From: Orychophragmus violaceus
Taxonomy: Eukaryota; Streptophyta; Magnoliopsida; Brassicales; Brassicaceae
Assembly: GCA_030180135.1 (NCBI GenBank)
Contig: CM058230.1
Span: 14,261,082-14,325,081, forward strand
DNA: 64,000 nt
Direction: 5' to 3'
In this document: in pieces, positions 34,948-45,133 of the stretch
Layout of the letters: every line of letters starts with the position of its first letter
How positions within the stretch are numbered: the stretch's first letter is position 1
Translations under genes and position numbers: made by a program
The notes under the pieces: model-generated
The model's database searches: none
What the model was told of the DNA's origin: nothing
What the model saw: only the letters and a program-made list of their open reading frames with translations

Positions 34948-37328
34948 CTAAATTCCTTCTTGGCTCACATCAGTTTGGCTCCCATTACTGCAATTAAACA
35001 AGCTCTCTAAATTCTTCCTTGCCTTCCTCTTGCTCCTTCTCCGTCCGTGCTCCCCAATTGACGTATATCTTGTTTCTTGGACTCTTCCCTTTCTTTTCAC
35101 ATAGTTTGGAGGAAAAGCGTACAACTTTTCAACCTCTTCTGGAATAATCCACTCAGACATATGCGGAACTGGAAAAATTGTCCTCGTATAAGCCAAAGCC
35201 TATAATTCTATCATGTAATAACGCGAACACAGACCATACAAATCCTTCAATTCCGTCGGCCTAATGTCTTGCTTCAAGAATTTAATAGTAGCAGCTATTG
35301 CGTGGACACATGGGTACCTGTCAATATCAAAGAGTCTGCAGCTGCACTTGTTATGTCTCAAATCCACCACATAAGTAATTCCGTCGTCTCCAACAAAACC
35401 GTATTCAAGCTCGAAAGCATTAAGTTCAAATGTCGTAAGTTTGACCGCTTTCACAATTCTAGCGTGCAACGCAAGTTCCACTACTGGCACCAATTTTCGC
35501 GCGCTCGATCCAAAAACGGAATCTTTCCTATGACTGTTAAACCACTCAGCAAATTTTCCAATAAGTGCATCGATCATAGGTAGTAGATGATACCTTCTGG
35601 CCTTCTTAAAAACTGCATTCATAGACTCCACACAGTTAGAGGTGTCTATGTTGTACCTTGCACCGGGAGAATAACACCTTGCCCATTTCTTCACTTCTAC
35701 ACTTTTGTCAAGATATTCAGCTGCTTGAGGATATTTGTTCCTATAATCGCCATATTGCCTTAGGAAATCAGACTCAAAGTATATCCGAGCAATTTCCCTG
35801 AATTTTTTTCCAACTTCATCCTTGTTCTCGTAGGAAACTGCTCCTCTCACATTCTATGACAGGTGGTAGATGCAATAACCATGATCCGAGAGAGGGTACA
35901 CTAGAGCTATTGCCTTGATAAGACTTGCATTTCTGTCACTAATAAAAACTAACTCACGACTATCCGGTATAACGGTTTTCAGCGTATTGAAAAACCACAT
36001 CCAACTTTCTTCCTTTTCACCATCAACTAGAGCAAAAGCAACGGGATAGTGGTGATGATTCGGATCCTGCGCAGTGGCGAATATTAAACAACCTCCATAT
36101 ACATTCTTAATGAAAGTTGCGTCAACGATGAGCACTTTCCTCATGGCTACAAACCCTTCGATGGAAGCTCCCAAAGCCATAAATAGATACATGAACCTTC
36201 TTTCTTCATCCAAAACCAAATCGGTTTTTGTTCCTTGATTCACCTTCTCCAACATATGCAAATAAGAAGGCAACATCTTGAAACCATCAACTGAACTACC
36301 ACGGATATCAGAAACAGCTAGGTTTTTCCCTCTAAACGCCGTAGAATACGACACTTCCACACCGACTCTTCTTTGGACAAGCTGCACAATAGTTTTAGGA
36401 TATGGAGTATCGAAGTTACCGGGATAGTCTTCGTTTAAGACGCTTGCAACTAACCGTGGTGTACCTTTCCTATTGTTGCTTATACCACTAGTACTTGTCC
36501 GAGAGCATGAATGCATCTTCATGTATGTTCTAACCGAGAACATGGTTGAATTCTTAATCTTTGCAGCTCTCAACTGCCATTTACAACCTTGCTTCGCTTC
36601 ACGGCATTTCACCACGCATCGACTCTTATCTGAATTGCCTATTGAGATCTCATAACAGTTCATATTTGCGGCTTTATCAACCAAATACTGCACATCTTCT
36701 TTACATTTAAATTCTTGACCTATTTCATAACCCAAGCCATCTTCCCATTCATCTAAACGCCTTGTCTCTTCCACAACCCGGGGAAGCTCAACTGATTCAA
36801 CCATATCCATATCATGCATATTATCATGCTGTACAATATCACCATCTCCAATAGCAACATTCTCCAACGGCTCAATCGGCTCAGTATGCTCATGAGGTTG
36901 TTCTGCTGATTCCTCGCCAGTAACATCAGTAGGATCACCAGCATTAATTACCCCAATATTATCCCGGGCACTAGAAATAAGCTCACCATAACTCCCACCA
37001 TCTCGTTTCCCCCCCTCTCTACTCTTGAAAGTTGCTCGGTGATCGAAAATATTTTCAAATCTGTGACAACCTCTACATGCAAAACACTTCTTCGTTGCTC
37101 TTTATCCACAGAGGTTAGATACACATAAACATCCTCGTCATCAAAAATATATGATTGCCTTTGAGGTTTCACTACCAATGGAATATAACTCAAATTCAGC
37201 CTTTTTGTAGAATCATCTATTGAAATATTTCTGCGTATCCTATCCACTAACAATGAATACGTTATCTCCTCCATAGATGATGTCTTAAACGATATACCAT
37301 ACAACCGAGCTTCTCTAGGAGAACTCAT
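34948..37328 (-). pseudogene. mudrA: mudrA/vanA-type transposase of the Mutator-like element
   Basis: The minus-strand frame runs 37328-36948, 36867-35854, 35850-35200 and 35196-34948 and is nearly continuous. Domains are an N-terminal MuDR leader (~1-130), a DNA-binding region (FKCKEDVQYLVDKAANMNC), the MULE DDE core (Asp in VLIVDATFI, Asp in FISDRNASL, Glu in NCVESMNAV) and a SWIM zinc finger (KCSCRLFDIDRYPCVHA). The tail has no zinc knuckle. Lesions are few: a one-base slip at a seven-C run (37009-37015), TAG at 35854-35856 after HLS, and TAG at 35200-35202 after YYMIEL where Trp is usual. Such a copy was lost recently. The enzyme would cut and join element ends. Confidence 0.93.
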
Positions 37329-37383
37329 CTTCTTCTGAAAATGACATAAAAAATATCAATTAGCACTCAGATTTCAACAGTAA

Positions 37384-37560
37384 TACCAAGTTATACCAGT
37401 TCTACCACAGTAGTTTTACCAAGTTTTACAAGTTGTACCATTTCCACCAAAGTAGTTTTACCAGGTTGTACCAAGTTGTACCACTTCCACCATAGTAGTT
37501 TTACCAGGTTGTACCGGTTCTTACGAATCTATTATTACCAAGTTTTACTAAGTTGAGCAA
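37384..37560 (-). repeat. Motif array upstream of the transposase gene
   Basis: Just 5' of mudrA, repeated TTTTACCAAG, GTACCAAG and TAGTTTTACCA words, interleaved with TTCCACCA, form a third cluster of the element's short motif. The position matches a promoter-proximal site. Confidence 0.8.
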
Positions 37561-38277
37561 CTTTATCTTCAGATGCAAAATATCCCCAAAATCCCCAAAT
37601 CGACAAATGCGATAACAATCCAACAATGGGATTCAGTACGATTAAACCACAAATTTCGATTTATTATCAATTCAGTTATCTAATTCACATCTGAAACATG
37701 GATTCCAATACAATGTTCTAAAGTTACCAACCAGAAATTAAAATCGACATCCAATCGAGCTCAAACAATAAAAGAGAAAAAAAGAGAGAAGTGACGGCAA
37801 GAAAGGGGAGGAACTAACCTGGGTTGACCGGAATCCCGAATAGAAGTGGCTGGGATGGTTGAATTGTGATAGATTGGCACATTCAAAATCTGGTTTTTGG
37901 AGCTGAAATCGAACTGGAGAGAGAGAGCGTCGTATGGGGAGGAGAGAAGCTATTTTCTGATTGGTTGATTAATTAATTTATTTTAGATTTTTTTAATTAG
38001 TTCATTAAGGGTAGAATGGGGATAACCTTATAAGGGGAGGAGTAGGGGAGTATGGTAGATTAGGCAAGAGTATGAGAGAAATTGATTTTGAGTCAAGGAG
38101 CTACTCAGAATTTGACCCTCTGAAATTAGCAAAGTCAGTTTCTTAAGGCACTCAAGTATTTGAAATCTATCTTCTGAATTTTACACAAAGTTGATAGAAT
38201 ATATGTATTGTGTGTTTATCCCAGTGCTGGAGGTTTTGAAAATTAAATGTTTTCTTTCTGAAAATGAGTGACTGCAA

Positions 38278-39112
38278 GTTGATAATCTTGCGAGGGTGTC
38301 GAGCTCATTATTTACATTACTGGTAATTGTGGACAAAGATATTGAGGCAAACTGTGCAAGGAAAGCTGGTAGTCATACGAGAAACCTCTTGAGGGTGAAG
38401 CGTGGTCTTGACATGGTCAGGGTTCTCTTTCAACAAATGTATTAGCCATCGTGCCCCCTGCAAGTTGCACATTCCAAATGTTGGTTTTCTAAGTTACCTC
38501 CTTTTATGTATCAAATCTTTTTATTTGGTCAAGATTAAAGAAGTATCTTATATGCGTTGAATATTATTTGCAGAGGTAATAACTCTTAAAGGATCCAGCA
38601 TCCAAGGCTTATGATCAAGTGTTTGCTTCCCACCATGGATGGGCTAGAAAATCTGTAGCTTTAGGGATGTACGCTCTTCCCACAAGACCTCAGCTACTTA
38701 AGATGCTCAATGAGGAAGGTGAGTTTATGAACTCAATCCATGTTCTCGTAATGCGGTCTATAAACTCTCTGTAAAATCCAATTTTTAAGATCTTCAAATA
38801 ATAAATCGGATTTCAAGGATGAGACAAATCACACAACAATAGTAAGAGACATCTCTTTGTGAGTGATGTTAGCTTCTGCAATAGACGTATCCATGCTGGC
38901 TTCGTTTGAGATTTCATTTAGTTTCTAGCGATCATTATGATTTATGAGATTTCTACTTGAACATGTTCTGATACGTCTCTCTGGTTTGTTTATGAATGTT
39001 TACAGAAGCGGAGGCTTAGATAGAGATGCAAAGCTATGTAAATGCATTGGAACCAGTAATCACGTATATTGATAATCTATTCATCTCCAAGCAACTCGGT
39101 ATCGATTGGTGA
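38278..39112 (+). pseudogene. Glycolipid transfer protein (ACD11-like) pseudogene, exons 2-4
   Basis: Exon 2 (38278-38438) reads VDNLARVSSSLFTLLV and GSHTRNLLRVKRGLDMVRVL. Its acceptor is CAA where CAG is expected. Exon 3 (~38580-38719) encodes SKAYDQVFASHHGWA and ALGMYALPTRPQL, the conserved GLTP helices, but has a frame error just before, at LKDPAS. Exon 4 (~39006-39112) reads IEMQSYVNALEP and SKQLGIDW and then stops, with TAG at 39019-39021. The C-terminal IDW end is the family's normal end. Exon 1 is at 23286-23523, separated by the Mutator-like element that inserted in intron 1. The family carries ceramide-1-phosphate and related lipids, and loss of ACD11 triggers cell death in Arabidopsis. 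Confidence 0.9.
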
Positions 39113-39825
39113 AGAACCTGAATTGAGTTATTATTATTATCGCTCTTTGACGACAGTCTTTGTCACACAAAAGAACCATAGGTTTTAACAAGGAAATTTA
39201 AAACATTATGAATAAATTTATGCTCTCTTTCTAGTTTCTTGGTCTATTTTACTATCTTGTTTTCGAGCAAGAACACACTTGCAATGTGTTAAAAGATTTT
39301 TCATTTCCATGGATGGATACATTTTGAATATGCCCCTACAAATCTAAATCTGGCTATCACCAGGCTCAGACCAGAAGGTAGGCGAGATAAACGGTCGATT
39401 AGGACCAAATGCAATTTTCAAAAAAAAATTAGGAGACAATTTTTGTTTACACTAAAAAAATTAGATGGACGTAGGGCCAACACAATTTTCAAAAAGAATT
39501 TGATATCGAAACTAAAAACCGGCGGACTAATGATTAATCTTTAGAGATAAATATACACAAAACAATAGACTGGTGGAAAAACAGCCTAAACAACGAACGA
39601 CGGCCATGCAGAACCCGCTAACAACAACCAAAAAAGAGTCGAGCGTCAAATCGAAATTAAGCAGACATGACAACGCAAACCCTCTAAAAAATTGAGAACA
39701 ATTCATTGATGGACCTCAAAAATAGGTATGTGACGAATTATTTTGAAAAAAAAAATAATTTTCAAAATATTCAACATAAAATTGATAAATATATCATAGA
39801 TTTTCTTCCTAGATTTTCTCTAAGT
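39113..39825. other. Intergenic, no gene seen
   Basis: AT-rich sequence after the GLTP pseudogene, with no gene or element ends that I can name. Confidence 0.4.
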
Positions 39826-40200
39826 TTTAACAGATTTCGTGGAATGTACATTCCACAAAATGTAGAATAAAGAGAGAACTGTAGATTGTATGTTCCACGA
39901 AAGTTAGAATAATGAATCATTGGTAGAATGTAAATTCTACGAAATTGTAGAATAAAGTTAAAACTTCAGATTACATATTCCACAAAATGTTTCGATTTTT
40001 AGAATATAGTGAAAAGCGTAGAAATCATATTCCACATTTTTAGAATGTAGTTTAAACGGTAGAAATTACAATTTACAAAAAGTGGATCATAGTACAAATG
40101 GTAGATTATGTATTCTAAATTGTTTGGATATTAGTGAAAACAATAGAACAAGTATTCAAAATGGTAGAATTCCTATTCTATTATTTTAGAACAATAAATA
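39826..40200. repeat. Degenerate tandem repeat with GTAGAATGT / ATTCCAC words
   Basis: About six imperfect units, 55-65 bases long, each containing GTAGA(A)T, an ATTCCACAAAA word and TTTAGAATA. Several word pairs are inverted, so local hairpins are possible (GGAATGTACATTCC at about 39841). Confidence 0.75.
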
Positions 40201-40431
40201 GAAAAACATTAAAATTCGAAAATAGCATGAATTTTTTTTAAAAAAATCCATATTGGTGTATTTTTATTATGCCTATTTTCTATATTTTTGGATTAAATAT
40301 AATTCAAAATATGAATTTCTAAAAATAAAAATAAGGATAACCAAGTCAAATTAGAGTAAAATATGAAAAAGGGGTAAGAAGACAATAATCTTTTTTTTTC
40401 ATCTCTTTTACACAAATCTCCCTATATTATA

Positions 40432-40827
40432 AAACTATTATATAGCAAATTATACAAACGGATAATAATTTTACAAGAATCCACGTCTAATTCTAGCTAC
40501 ATCTATGACACGTCTACCGATTCTATCCACATCTTACTCTGTTTTTGTAGTTGAGCTTAATTGGAATTTTTTAATCAAACTCATTTGATTTTCTCTCTAA
40601 ATTATTTGTATATTTGAAATTCCAAAAATACCAATAAATATGTATAATGTTGGTGAAACTTTAGGTTTATTTTAAAATTTTATTATTTTACTGCTTTTTT
40701 GAACTAAATATTATTTTGCTGCATATGTAATAAAACCATAATATAAAAAATCATACAAACGGATAATAATCTTACAAGAATCTATGTTCTGATTCTATAT
40801 ACATCTATAACACGTCTAACGATTCTA
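40432..40827. repeat. AT-rich ~290-bp tandem repeat, right block
   Basis: Two units match those at 21440-23066 (TTGATTTTCTCTCTAAATT, CCAAAAATACCAAT, ACACGTCTA). They end where an hAT element begins at 40836. Confidence 0.8.
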
Positions 40828-40835
40828 TTGACACC

Positions 40836-41295
40836 CATGCCCGGTCCTGAACCAAAACCTGAGAAACATTGGTGTAGGACTTCAGAATTTTGGAAAAAAA
40901 ATTAGGGTCCATTTTTATTTAGATTTCTATTTGTAATAATGCTCACAATCTCAATTTCAGTTGCATCGCCGAAAAAAGTTTTTCAAAACTGAAATTGATA
41001 AATCTTACTTACGGTCAACTATGTCAGGAAAGGTTAAACGGTTTGGCCATGCTATCGATTGAAAAAAACATGATCAAAACCTTGATTATGAAAGTTTGAT
41101 GGATGATTTTACAGGAAAAAATGCAAGAAGATCTATTTTCAAGAATTAATAGATTTTTTATTAGTTTTGAGGATATTATAATTTTTTAATTACAAATTTG
41201 AGGGTTTTTTAATAATTTAATATTTTATTTTATATTATTTAGGACCCCAAATTTTAGTTTCGTGTTGGACCTCATATATTTCAGGACCGGCACTG
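40836..41295. mobile_element. hAT deletion derivative (460 bp)
   Basis: An 8-bp duplication TTGACACC (40828-40835 and 41296-41303), the hAT length, flanks inverted ends: right end inverted CAGTGCCGGTCCTGA, left end CATGCCCGGTCCTGA. The interior keeps about 60 codons, in two frames, of the hAT C-terminal dimerisation region (EKSFSKLKLI, QERLNGLAMLSIEK, YESLMDDF) at about 40960-41140. It is a shortened copy of an autonomous element and could move only with a transposase from elsewhere. Confidence 0.88.
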
Positions 41296-41303
41296 TTGAC
41301 ACC

Positions 41304-42859
41304 CATGACTGTTCTACCAACATCCCACTTATCATTTTATGGCTCTAAATGGTGACAGCGGATTAGACGGTGCGGGATAAGTGGATTAAACAGGACAGAA
41401 CGGTTTAAATGCGGTTTGTATGAAAGAAACGCACTATGTGGAATAAGCGGAACATAAAAATGTTTGAATGGTGAAAACAAGCTGTATGCGGTATAAAATA
41501 AATGTTTGAATGATAAAAATGATTAAAGTGAAAAAAACATGATTAAAGTGGTGCGGAATACATATTAAAATAAATATTTGAATAAACATATTAAAAATAA
41601 TCTATTGAAAACTTAAATTTATTGTATGTCAACTTAGTTCAAATTTCAGTTATTTTGGTTATTTCAAATATTTTCGTAATACAATAAAAATTTTAGCTTT
41701 TAGAAAGATTTTTTAAAACATAATTTCGATTAAAACATATTATTATATAAATTATTTTAAAATTATGTGTAAAGTTATTTATTTATAAAATGTTATTATA
41801 ATTTTTTTCTTGTATAAATTACGAAAGACACATATATATGATTTTTTTTTTTTTTAAAATGTTGAATTAAAAAAATAATAATAATGGTTCCGCACTTAAA
41901 CACATCAAATTACATGAGTTATAAACAGACAATGCGGTTCTCACTATTTTCTTTGATTTCCAAACCACAGTATGGGTCCCATTATAAAATTGTAACCAGT
42001 ACTATAATGCTGAGTGGTGAAGTATTTTCAAACGGCCATGTGGTTTTAACGGAAAGCCTTTAACACTCAAGGCCTATGAAAATTTATGCCTAACTGTTTT
42101 TCATGCACGAGTATAGATAAAAATTTCGGTAAATGTCTACATTAATCTACAAATTTATTACTAATAAATAGCATTCTATGGGATCCGAACCCTAGACACC
42201 CTACCATTTTTAAGTTCTTTGCTCCAAATAGATAAAAATAGCTTAGCAAATAATATGTACAAAATGACTCAATTGTATCATGAGAGAGACAGAAAGAAGA
42301 ATGTCTGACAGAGAGCTTACAGAAGAGAGAAACAGAGCAGTAACCCTAATGTTTACCTAAAACATGCTCAAGAGTGTAGAGAGAAGCAGAGCCTTGTTAC
42401 TTGAGCTTTCTTCCCATATATGTCCTACAATTAAGTTATACTCTCTTTCCCAAAAAATGTTTTCAAAGAATTAAACAAATACACAGGAATCTTCTTTCAC
42501 CGAGTGTGAACTTCCTTGCAAACAACACCATTTATGTGTCATCTTTATTGCCTCTGCTGTGTAATAATAGCCATACTTGCAGGTAACAATGCAGGCAACA
42601 ATATTTGGATCGATTACGGCCATAGCTCCGAGCGTGTTTTCCCCCTGAAGAAGTAGCTGCACTACAGTCTAATATCACAGATGACGCAGAGGTCTTGTGA
42701 AAGCTAAGAGAAGAATTTGTGTACATACCAATCAAGCTGAGCCATCAACGAGATTTGTGTGCATAGTAATTGCAAAATTGACCATATGCACTCAGGGACG
42801 AAACCGGCCACCTCCAAGAAAAATATATACCATTCAAAGTGTCAACCTTTGCTTCCTCG
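41304..42859. other. Intergenic DNA between hAT element and PPR gene
   Basis: AT-rich. 41340-42060 carries scattered GCGG/CCGC words and could be an old element (GCGGTTTGTATG near 41412, inverse-like words near 41940), but I could not define ends. 42150-42859 is the 3' flank of the PPR gene and may hold its 3' UTR. Confidence 0.3.
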
Positions 42860-45133
42860 TCAACTGCGTAATAATTTTTCAAGGAACTCATTCTCTCGTG
42901 ATGCGTGGTCTTTGTCCAAATGCTTGAACAAGGCCCAACGTGTGTAAGCGTCTGGCTCAATTCCTTTATCCAGCATCTCTTTATACAACGTGACAACCTC
43001 TTCCCATTTACCGAGGTCAGAGTTCTTGTTTAGAAGCATAGTGTAGCTGTATTTATTCGGTGGAATCCCATCTTCTTTCATCTTGCAGAAGTATCTGTAA
43101 GCTTCATCTACCTCACCAGCTTTGCAGATGCCATGTAAAAGAGCATTACACGTCATGATATTGGGACGCACGCCTCTCTTTTTCATCTCGGAGGAATACT
43201 GGAAGGCTTGTTGTAGCCTTCCCACTTTCGCATGACCATGAATCAACACAAAGAAAGTAATCACAGAGGGAGATAACTTTTTCCTCAGCATTTCTTGATA
43301 CAAGACTTTGGCCATCTTAAACCGGCCCTTCTCCAAATAAGCACGCATAACCGTGGTGTAAGTAACATGATCAGGGACAAGACCATCTCTGTAAATCTTC
43401 CGCTGAAACTCAATCGCTTTTTCCAGATTCCCAACCTTGCAGAGTCCATCTATACAAACGTTATAGGTGATCAGATCTCGAGCATTATGATCCTTTGCCA
43501 CCATTTCTTCCTGCAGACGAAAAGCTTTCTCTGTATCTCCAAGCTGCAACTCACCCACAATCCTTGTAGTGTATGCATATCTATCAGGCTTAATCTCTTT
43601 CTCCAACATCTCATCATACGCTGCGGTAGCCATGGATAGATTCCCATTCATAACAAATCCTTTTACAAGAGTCGTGTACGTCTTCACATCAGGATCTATA
43701 TTTTGCCTGGACATTTCTTCTTTTAACCGCAGAGCAGTTTCAAAATCCCCTGACTCGCAAAAACCATCTATTAGAGTATTGTAAGTGACAATACTGGGAC
43801 GGATGTTCCCAACTATCAATTCACCAAACAAGACAAAAGCCTCTCTAATCTTCCTCATCTTGATGTATCCATGCATCAGAGTGTTATAAGACACAACATC
43901 AGGAGCTTCCATACTAAGTAACAGCCGTCTGGCATCGTCTGTTCTTTGAAACTCACAGAGCGCGTGTATATAAATATTATACGTAGACGTGGTTGGAGAA
44001 ATACCCGCACTGAGCATTAGTTCTGTAACTCCCCAAGCATCATCAAACAAGCCTTGTTTGCAGTACCCTTCAATCAACGGGTTAAACGAATAAGCTGTGA
44101 CAGGGAATCCAGATCTTCTCATATCTCCATGAAACCGCATAGCTTCCTCCATTTTACCATTCTTGGAGAATCCATTGATCAGTATATTATACGTCACCTC
44201 AGTAGCATCAACTTCTCTTCTCTCCATCTCTGACAAAATCTTGTTGACTTGCTGCAAATCACCAGCCTTGAAACAAGAATCCAACATGGTGTTAAAGGTG
44301 ATAACATTGGGCATAACTTTTCTCTCCATCTCTGATACAATCTCCGGGACTTGCTGCAAATCTCCAGCCTTGAAACAAGAATCAAGCATGGTATTAACGG
44401 TGACAACCGTTGGCATAATACCATGTTCGACCATCGTCCTATAGACCTCTTGAGCCTTATTGAACATCTGTTTATCCCTAAGAACCCTCAAAACTATGTT
44501 ACAGTTTCTAACACTAGGCAAGAATCCTTTCCTAATCATATTCTGGAAGCTCAACAAACAATGCTCCACCATAGACTTCTTCGTGTAAACCCACAACAAC
44601 AGATCCAGAAGCTTACAAGCAATCCGTTTATCAAAGTGCCCATCAATCAAAAGATCACAAATTTCGTGCATACCAAGATCGATGCTCCTCTCAGCGACCC
44701 AACACGCTTTAATCATCAAATCGTTCTCTGCCAAGATCTCAAGCACCGCAGCGAAGGCTCGCAGTGACTGCTTGGTACCTTGCTGATGCTGGAGCCACTT
44801 AAAAAAATGATAAGCGATCTCGGGATTCTCTCGAATCATACTGAGGACTCTAATAAGCAAATCTGGATCAGTAAGGAGGAGACGAAACTGATGGGAAGAC
44901 CAGTTGCGATTAGGATTATACCCGTGGGAAGTCAAAATGAGATGAGCGTAAAAGGACTCGAGATTGGAGGAAGAAGACGAAGACGACGGAGCTGGTTGAG
45001 GAGTAAGACTAGAGGATGTTTGAAATAGGAAGCGTAGCTTAGATTTATTGGCAGTAGAAGTAGAGAAGAAAGATCTCGAAGCTCTGAGACAGAAACGGAG
45101 ACATAGGATCATTGAGGAAACGGAGAGGAACAC
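42860..45133 (-). CDS. P-class pentatricopeptide repeat (PPR) protein, intronless
   Basis: A single 757-residue frame with no intron, as usual for plant PPR genes. The N-terminus is rich in Ser and Arg without acidic residues, like a mitochondrial presequence, followed by a poly-Ser run (~50-57). From ~170 to ~740 there are about 14 consecutive 35-residue PPR motifs (NTMLDSC, YNILINGF, YNTLIDGFC, YTTLVKGF). No E or DYW domain follows, so it is P class and should bind one organelle RNA. It ends ENEFLEKLLRS. It looks like AT1G22960 (~718 residues from memory). The extra length fits one duplicated repeat around residues 247-315. An in-frame ATG at codon 8 is an alternative start. Confidence 0.95.
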   Translation of the reverse strand: MFLSVSSMILCLRFCLRASRSFFSTSTANKSKLRFLFQTSSSLTPQPAPSSSSSSSNLESFYAHLILTSHGYNPNRNWSSHQFRLLLTDPDLLIRVLSMIRENPEIAYHFFKWLQHQQGTKQSLRAFAAVLEILAENDLMIKACWVAERSIDLGMHEICDLLIDGHFDKRIACKLLDLLLWVYTKKSMVEHCLLSFQNMIRKGFLPSVRNCNIVLRVLRDKQMFNKAQEVYRTMVEHGIMPTVVTVNTMLDSCFKAGDLQQVPEIVSEMERKVMPNVITFNTMLDSCFKAGDLQQVNKILSEMERREVDATEVTYNILINGFSKNGKMEEAMRFHGDMRRSGFPVTAYSFNPLIEGYCKQGLFDDAWGVTELMLSAGISPTTSTYNIYIHALCEFQRTDDARRLLLSMEAPDVVSYNTLMHGYIKMRKIREAFVLFGELIVGNIRPSIVTYNTLIDGFCESGDFETALRLKEEMSRQNIDPDVKTYTTLVKGFVMNGNLSMATAAYDEMLEKEIKPDRYAYTTRIVGELQLGDTEKAFRLQEEMVAKDHNARDLITYNVCIDGLCKVGNLEKAIEFQRKIYRDGLVPDHVTYTTVMRAYLEKGRFKMAKVLYQEMLRKKLSPSVITFFVLIHGHAKVGRLQQAFQYSSEMKKRGVRPNIMTCNALLHGICKAGEVDEAYRYFCKMKEDGIPPNKYSYTMLLNKNSDLGKWEEVVTLYKEMLDKGIEPDAYTRWALFKHLDKDHASRENEFLEKLLRS

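Larger units (their letters stand above)
23642..38118. mobile_element. Mutator-like element with vanA/mudrA, GRF and vanC-like genes
   Basis: A perfect 9-bp target duplication TCTGAAATT (23633-23641 and 38119-38127) brackets the element, the length typical of MULEs. The ends are imperfect inverted repeats of about 45 bp: left GGATCAAATTCT...CTTTGACTTAAAGTCAA, right (inverted) GGGTCAAATTCT...CCTTGACTCAAAATCAA. Inside, left to right, are a DUF1985 gene (+), a GRF zinc-finger gene (-), an inserted copia element (28036-34820) and a mudrA-type transposase (-). Without the copia element it is ~7.7 kb. Non-coding parts carry a repeated TTTTACCAAG motif. Gene content recalls Arabidopsis VANDAL elements. 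All the long genes have lesions, so it is probably immobile unless helped in trans. Confidence 0.9.

Noticed and set aside
23067..38083. 9-bp repeat AGAGAAATT at 23067-23075 and 38075-38083 as the Mutator-like element's target duplication
   Set aside because: It would put glycolipid-transfer exon 1 inside the element. TCTGAAATT at 23633 and 38119 instead joins directly to long matching inverted ends and leaves the host gene's exons outside, so the first match is chance.
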